NCBI GenBank assembly: GCA_003550345.1
Contig: PUJZ01000017.1
Span: 1-64,000 of the forward strand
Length of the DNA: 64,000 nucleotides
Source: Methanomassiliicoccaceae archaeon
Lineage (GTDB): Archaea > Thermoplasmatota > Thermoplasmata > Methanomassiliicoccales > Methanomethylophilaceae
Reading direction: 5' to 3'
How positions within the stretch are numbered: the first letter of the stretch is position 1; each line of letters opens with the position of its first letter. The translations under genes were made by a program, and so were the position numbers. The notes under the pieces were generated by a model, which made no database searches, had not been told where the DNA came from, and saw only the letters and a program-made list of their open reading frames with translations. Below, piece after piece: positions 61,914 through 64,000 of the stretch.

Positions 61914-62998
61914 ACCATATCGAGAGGGCGATGGCCTCCCTCGGGGACGAGGAGGTTGACCGCCTCACCTCATACCCGATAGCCTGCGGAGTCAACCGCA
62001 AGCTGCTCAACGGCGGAAAAGGCGTAACCTACGCCGAGTGGTGCCGGGACCCCAAGCTCTTCGCCGAGAGCTTCGTCGCAGGCCACAAGTACTTCGACTT
62101 CGACTTCGCCATCGGCCTCATGGACCTCTCGGTCCTGGCCGGAGACCTTGGCGCCAATGTGCGCATGGACGATGAGAACACACCGTTCGTGGACAAGCAC
62201 ATAATCCACAGCCCCGAGGACTATGAGAAGCTGGAGGTCCCTGACATCAAGAAGGGAAGGTCGAACGTCATCATCGAGGGGACGAGGATCTTCTCCGAGA
62301 AGCTGGCCGGCGAGGTCATCACCGCCGGTTTCCTGGAGGGTCCCCTGCTCGCGCTGACGCAGACCGCTGGCGCCGAGAGGGTCTTCATGGACATGTTCAC
62401 CGACCCCTCAGTGGTCCACAAGGGCCTGGAGGTGATGGTGGAGTTCGACCGTCAGATGGTCGAGGCCTTCGGTGAGACGGGCTGCAACGGCCTGGTCTGG
62501 GACTACCTGTGGGCCAACTACTCCTGCCTGGGGGATTCGGAGTACAACGAGTTCGAGGGGCAGAGCAAGTACGCCGGGATGCTGAACAAGCTCACCTCGG
62601 ACTGCGGTATGGCGTTCTGCATCCACAACTGCTCGGACCTTCCCCACCTGGACACGCAGGTGAATGATTTCAAGCCGGTGATCTACAGCATGGCCTACTA
62701 CCCCCTGATACCTGACTCGCCCAGCGCTGGCGAGGTGATCGACCAGGGGTACGCGGACAACTGCCTGATGGCCGGCAACATAGACCCGCAGATGTTCATC
62801 CGCGCCACCCCGGAGAAGATCTCCAAGGTGACTGATGATCTGTGCCAGGAGGTCAAGACCGCCCTGTGCAAGAGGGGGCTGAAGTCCCGCTACTGCATAT
62901 CCAGCGGTTGCGAGGTCCCGCCTGACATAGCCACCAAGCTGGAGAACATCAAGGCCGTCGTCGACGTGACCAAGGAGAAGGGCAAGGTCGAGTGCTGA
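61910..62998 (+). CDS. Methylcobamide:CoM methyltransferase-like protein (MtbA/MtaA/MtsA, UroD fold)
   Basis: 362 residues from TTG 61910, which overlaps the preceding stop and has GGAGG eight bases upstream. It belongs to the uroporphyrinogen decarboxylase-like family. Zinc-ligand candidates are in FCIHNCSD (HxC) and SSGCEVPPD. It would move the methyl group from the corrinoid protein to coenzyme M. No trimethylamine, dimethylamine, monomethylamine or methanol methyltransferase gene is next to it, so whether it acts on CoM or on a different acceptor is open. Confidence 0.88.
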   Translation: MNHIERAMASLGDEEVDRLTSYPIACGVNRKLLNGGKGVTYAEWCRDPKLFAESFVAGHKYFDFDFAIGLMDLSVLAGDLGANVRMDDENTPFVDKHIIHSPEDYEKLEVPDIKKGRSNVIIEGTRIFSEKLAGEVITAGFLEGPLLALTQTAGAERVFMDMFTDPSVVHKGLEVMVEFDRQMVEAFGETGCNGLVWDYLWANYSCLGDSEYNEFEGQSKYAGMLNKLTSDCGMAFCIHNCSDLPHLDTQVNDFKPVIYSMAYYPLIPDSPSAGEVIDQGYADNCLMAGNIDPQMFIRATPEKISKVTDDLCQEVKTALCKRGLKSRYCISSGCEVPPDIATKLENIKAVVDVTKEKGKVEC

Positions 62999-63064
62999 AA
63001 CCTTTCGAAAGCGACTTTATGCAGAAACCCTTTACCAAACACTTTACCGTCGAACGTGATAACA

Positions 63065-63736
63065 ATGAAGGTCTCGCAGATTGCAGGATTCCTCGGCAGC
63101 GGGAAGACAACCGCCCTCATGAAGATAGCGGAGGGGCTGGTCAACAAGGGCTGCCGCATTGCCATAGTGGTCAACGACGTGGGTGAGATAAGCATCGACT
63201 CCAAGTTCGTGGAGGCCAACGGCCTGGAGGCGAGGGAGATAGCCGGCGGCTGCATCTGCTGCCAGATAGCCGGCTCCTTCGCCGAGACGCTGGTCAAGCT
63301 CCATGAGGTCTTCGACCCCCAGATAGTCATCGTCGAGCCTTCAGGCGTGGCCATCCCCTGGGGGCTGAAGAGGGCGGCCGAGTACTCCGAGGCCAAAGCG
63401 GAGATGGTCATCGAGCACGCCCCCGTTATAACATTGGTGGACGCCACTCGCATCGACATGCTGTTGAAGGCCGTCCGCAGGCTGGTGGAGACCCAGATAC
63501 GCGAGGCCGACGTCTGTTTCGTCAACAAGGTCGATGCCGCTACCCCCGAGGCGGTGGCCAAGACCGAGGAGTTCATAGCCAGCATAAACCCGAGGGCGGA
63601 GATCGCCCACCTCTCCTCCGTGACCGGGGAGGGTTTGGACCTGGTTTACGAGGTGATAGTGGACAGGATATCGCCGCGTTACGACGACGCGGTGGAGGAG
63701 GAGCTGCTCCGCAAACAGTACAGCAGGAGGGAATGA
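63065..63736 (+). CDS. CobW/HypB/UreG family GTPase
   Basis: 223 residues from the ATG at 63065. P-loop IAGFLGSGKTTALMKI at the N-terminus, VVNDVGEISID (as in CobW ENEFGE), GGCICCQIAGS with the CxCC metal motif, VEPSGVA (Walker B), and NKVDAATPEA (NKxD). Such GTPases insert or deliver Zn, Ni or Co. The position after a corrinoid methyltransferase pair suggests metal delivery to the zinc enzyme or help with cobalt, an inference. The next gene starts just past its stop. Confidence 0.9.
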   Translation: MKVSQIAGFLGSGKTTALMKIAEGLVNKGCRIAIVVNDVGEISIDSKFVEANGLEAREIAGGCICCQIAGSFAETLVKLHEVFDPQIVIVEPSGVAIPWGLKRAAEYSEAKAEMVIEHAPVITLVDATRIDMLLKAVRRLVETQIREADVCFVNKVDAATPEAVAKTEEFIASINPRAEIAHLSSVTGEGLDLVYEVIVDRISPRYDDAVEEELLRKQYSRRE

Positions 63737-63738
63737 GC

Positions 63739-64000
63739 ATGTCCGGGGACGACCACGACGACCTGCATCTCGACCTGCACCGGGCGGTCGATGAGCTGGG
63801 GAAGTACGCCATAGTGATAAATGTCAAGTCCGAGGACGGGGTGAGCAAGGCCGATGTGCTGAGGTTCGTCAACCACATCATGAAGCGTTCCGTCCAGGTT
63901 TGCATGGAGAACGGCGCGGACATCGTCGGCCATGTGAAGTCCTTCGTGTGGAGCTCCGAGGGGAACATCATGGGGAGCATAGTGGACGCCGCCCAGGAGG
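63739..64000 (+). CDS. Unknown protein of the methyltransferase operon, truncated by the window
   Basis: At least 87 residues, open to the window edge. ATG 63739 has AGGAGGG seven bases upstream; ATG 63733 overlaps the GTPase stop but is too close to that site. The N-terminus is rich in His and Asp (SGDDHDDLHLDLHRAVDEL) and could bind metal. Then KYAIVINVKSEDGVSKADVLRFVNH and VCMENGADIVGHVKSFVW follow, an alpha-beta pattern. No family recognised. Coupling to the CobW-like gene suggests a joint role. Confidence 0.7.
   Translation, partial: MSGDDHDDLHLDLHRAVDELGKYAIVINVKSEDGVSKADVLRFVNHIMKRSVQVCMENGADIVGHVKSFVWSSEGNIMGSIVDAAQE

Noticed and set aside
61272-62998. Pyrrolysine (in-frame TAG) methylamine methyltransferase
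   Set aside because: Neither gene has an in-frame TAG or resembles MtmB, MtbB or MttB; they are corrinoid protein and UroD-type proteins.

Overview
The window is a GC-rich chromosome segment from a methanogenic archaeon, most likely a member of the Methanomassiliicoccales (class Thermoplasmata). The evidence is: a full archaeal translation set (S10, EF-1A, EF-2, S7, S12, S8e, L37Ae, SRP19, aIF2-beta); an exosome/proteasome superoperon; archaeosine tRNA-guanine transglycosylase; a soluble MvhADG hydrogenase with HdrA; and a corrinoid-protein/methylcobamide methyltransferase pair. A 16S rRNA gene has no 23S or 5S partner beside it, as in Thermoplasmata relatives. Promoters are archaeal (BRE/TATA), and several genes appear to be leaderless. 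No CRISPR array, insertion sequence, integrase or prophage was seen.

Layout. 1-2.9 kb: PAP2-type phosphatase (runs off the left edge), GNAT acetyltransferase, solitary P-II-like protein, tRNA-Ala. 2.9-10.3 kb: a tightly overlapping seven-gene operon for the whole route from the ADTH branch to prephenate oxidation (ADTH synthase, DHQ synthase II, fused AroD-AroE, GHMP shikimate kinase, AroA, AroC, chorismate mutase-TyrA). It meets ilvD tail to tail. 12-17 kb: the str operon in reverse. 17-26 kb: Pth2, a Cys-rich protein, ArcTGT, a Pcc1-like KEOPS protein, tRNA-Gln, MtaB-type methylthiotransferase, aIF2-beta with a TRAM domain, CTP synthase, PheA. 26-28 kb: 16S rRNA and its leader, tRNA-Ser. 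28-33 kb: presenilin-like protease, two metallophosphoesterases, S8e, SRP19, NAD(P)HX repair enzyme. 33-39.5 kb: hdrA-mvhD-mvhG-mvhA. 39.8-45.6 kb: zinc-finger protein, Pop5, proteasome alpha, SBDS, Rrp4, Rrp41, Rrp42, L37Ae, RpoP (too short for the ORF track), Pcc1, prefoldin beta. 45.7-54.4 kb: ABC-2 exporter, DHH phosphoesterase, TyrRS, acyltransferase, DUF504, adenine deaminase, Hpt, TctA-like membrane protein. 54.4-57.4 kb: an overlapping cassette of an exonuclease-dead B-family DNA polymerase, an 83-residue protein and a RecA-like protein without Walker motifs. 57.5-60.9 kb: small membrane and unknown proteins with a geranylgeranyl-reductase-like flavoprotein. 61.2-64 kb: corrinoid protein, methyltransferase, CobW-like GTPase and a truncated unknown gene.

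How the genes fit together. The aro operon plus pheA supplies chorismate, tyrosine and phenylalanine; the chorismate mutase domain looks intact in TyrA and eroded in PheA. MvhADG-HdrA would couple H2 oxidation to heterodisulfide and ferredoxin reduction, and the corrinoid pair would feed methyl groups to coenzyme M, as in H2-dependent methylotrophic methanogenesis. The least explained and most interesting units are the polymerase/pseudo-RecA cassette, the methyltransferase operon with no substrate-specific subunit but with a metallochaperone-like GTPase, the duplicated HdrA, and a C4HC3 zinc-finger protein that opens the proteasome/exosome operon.
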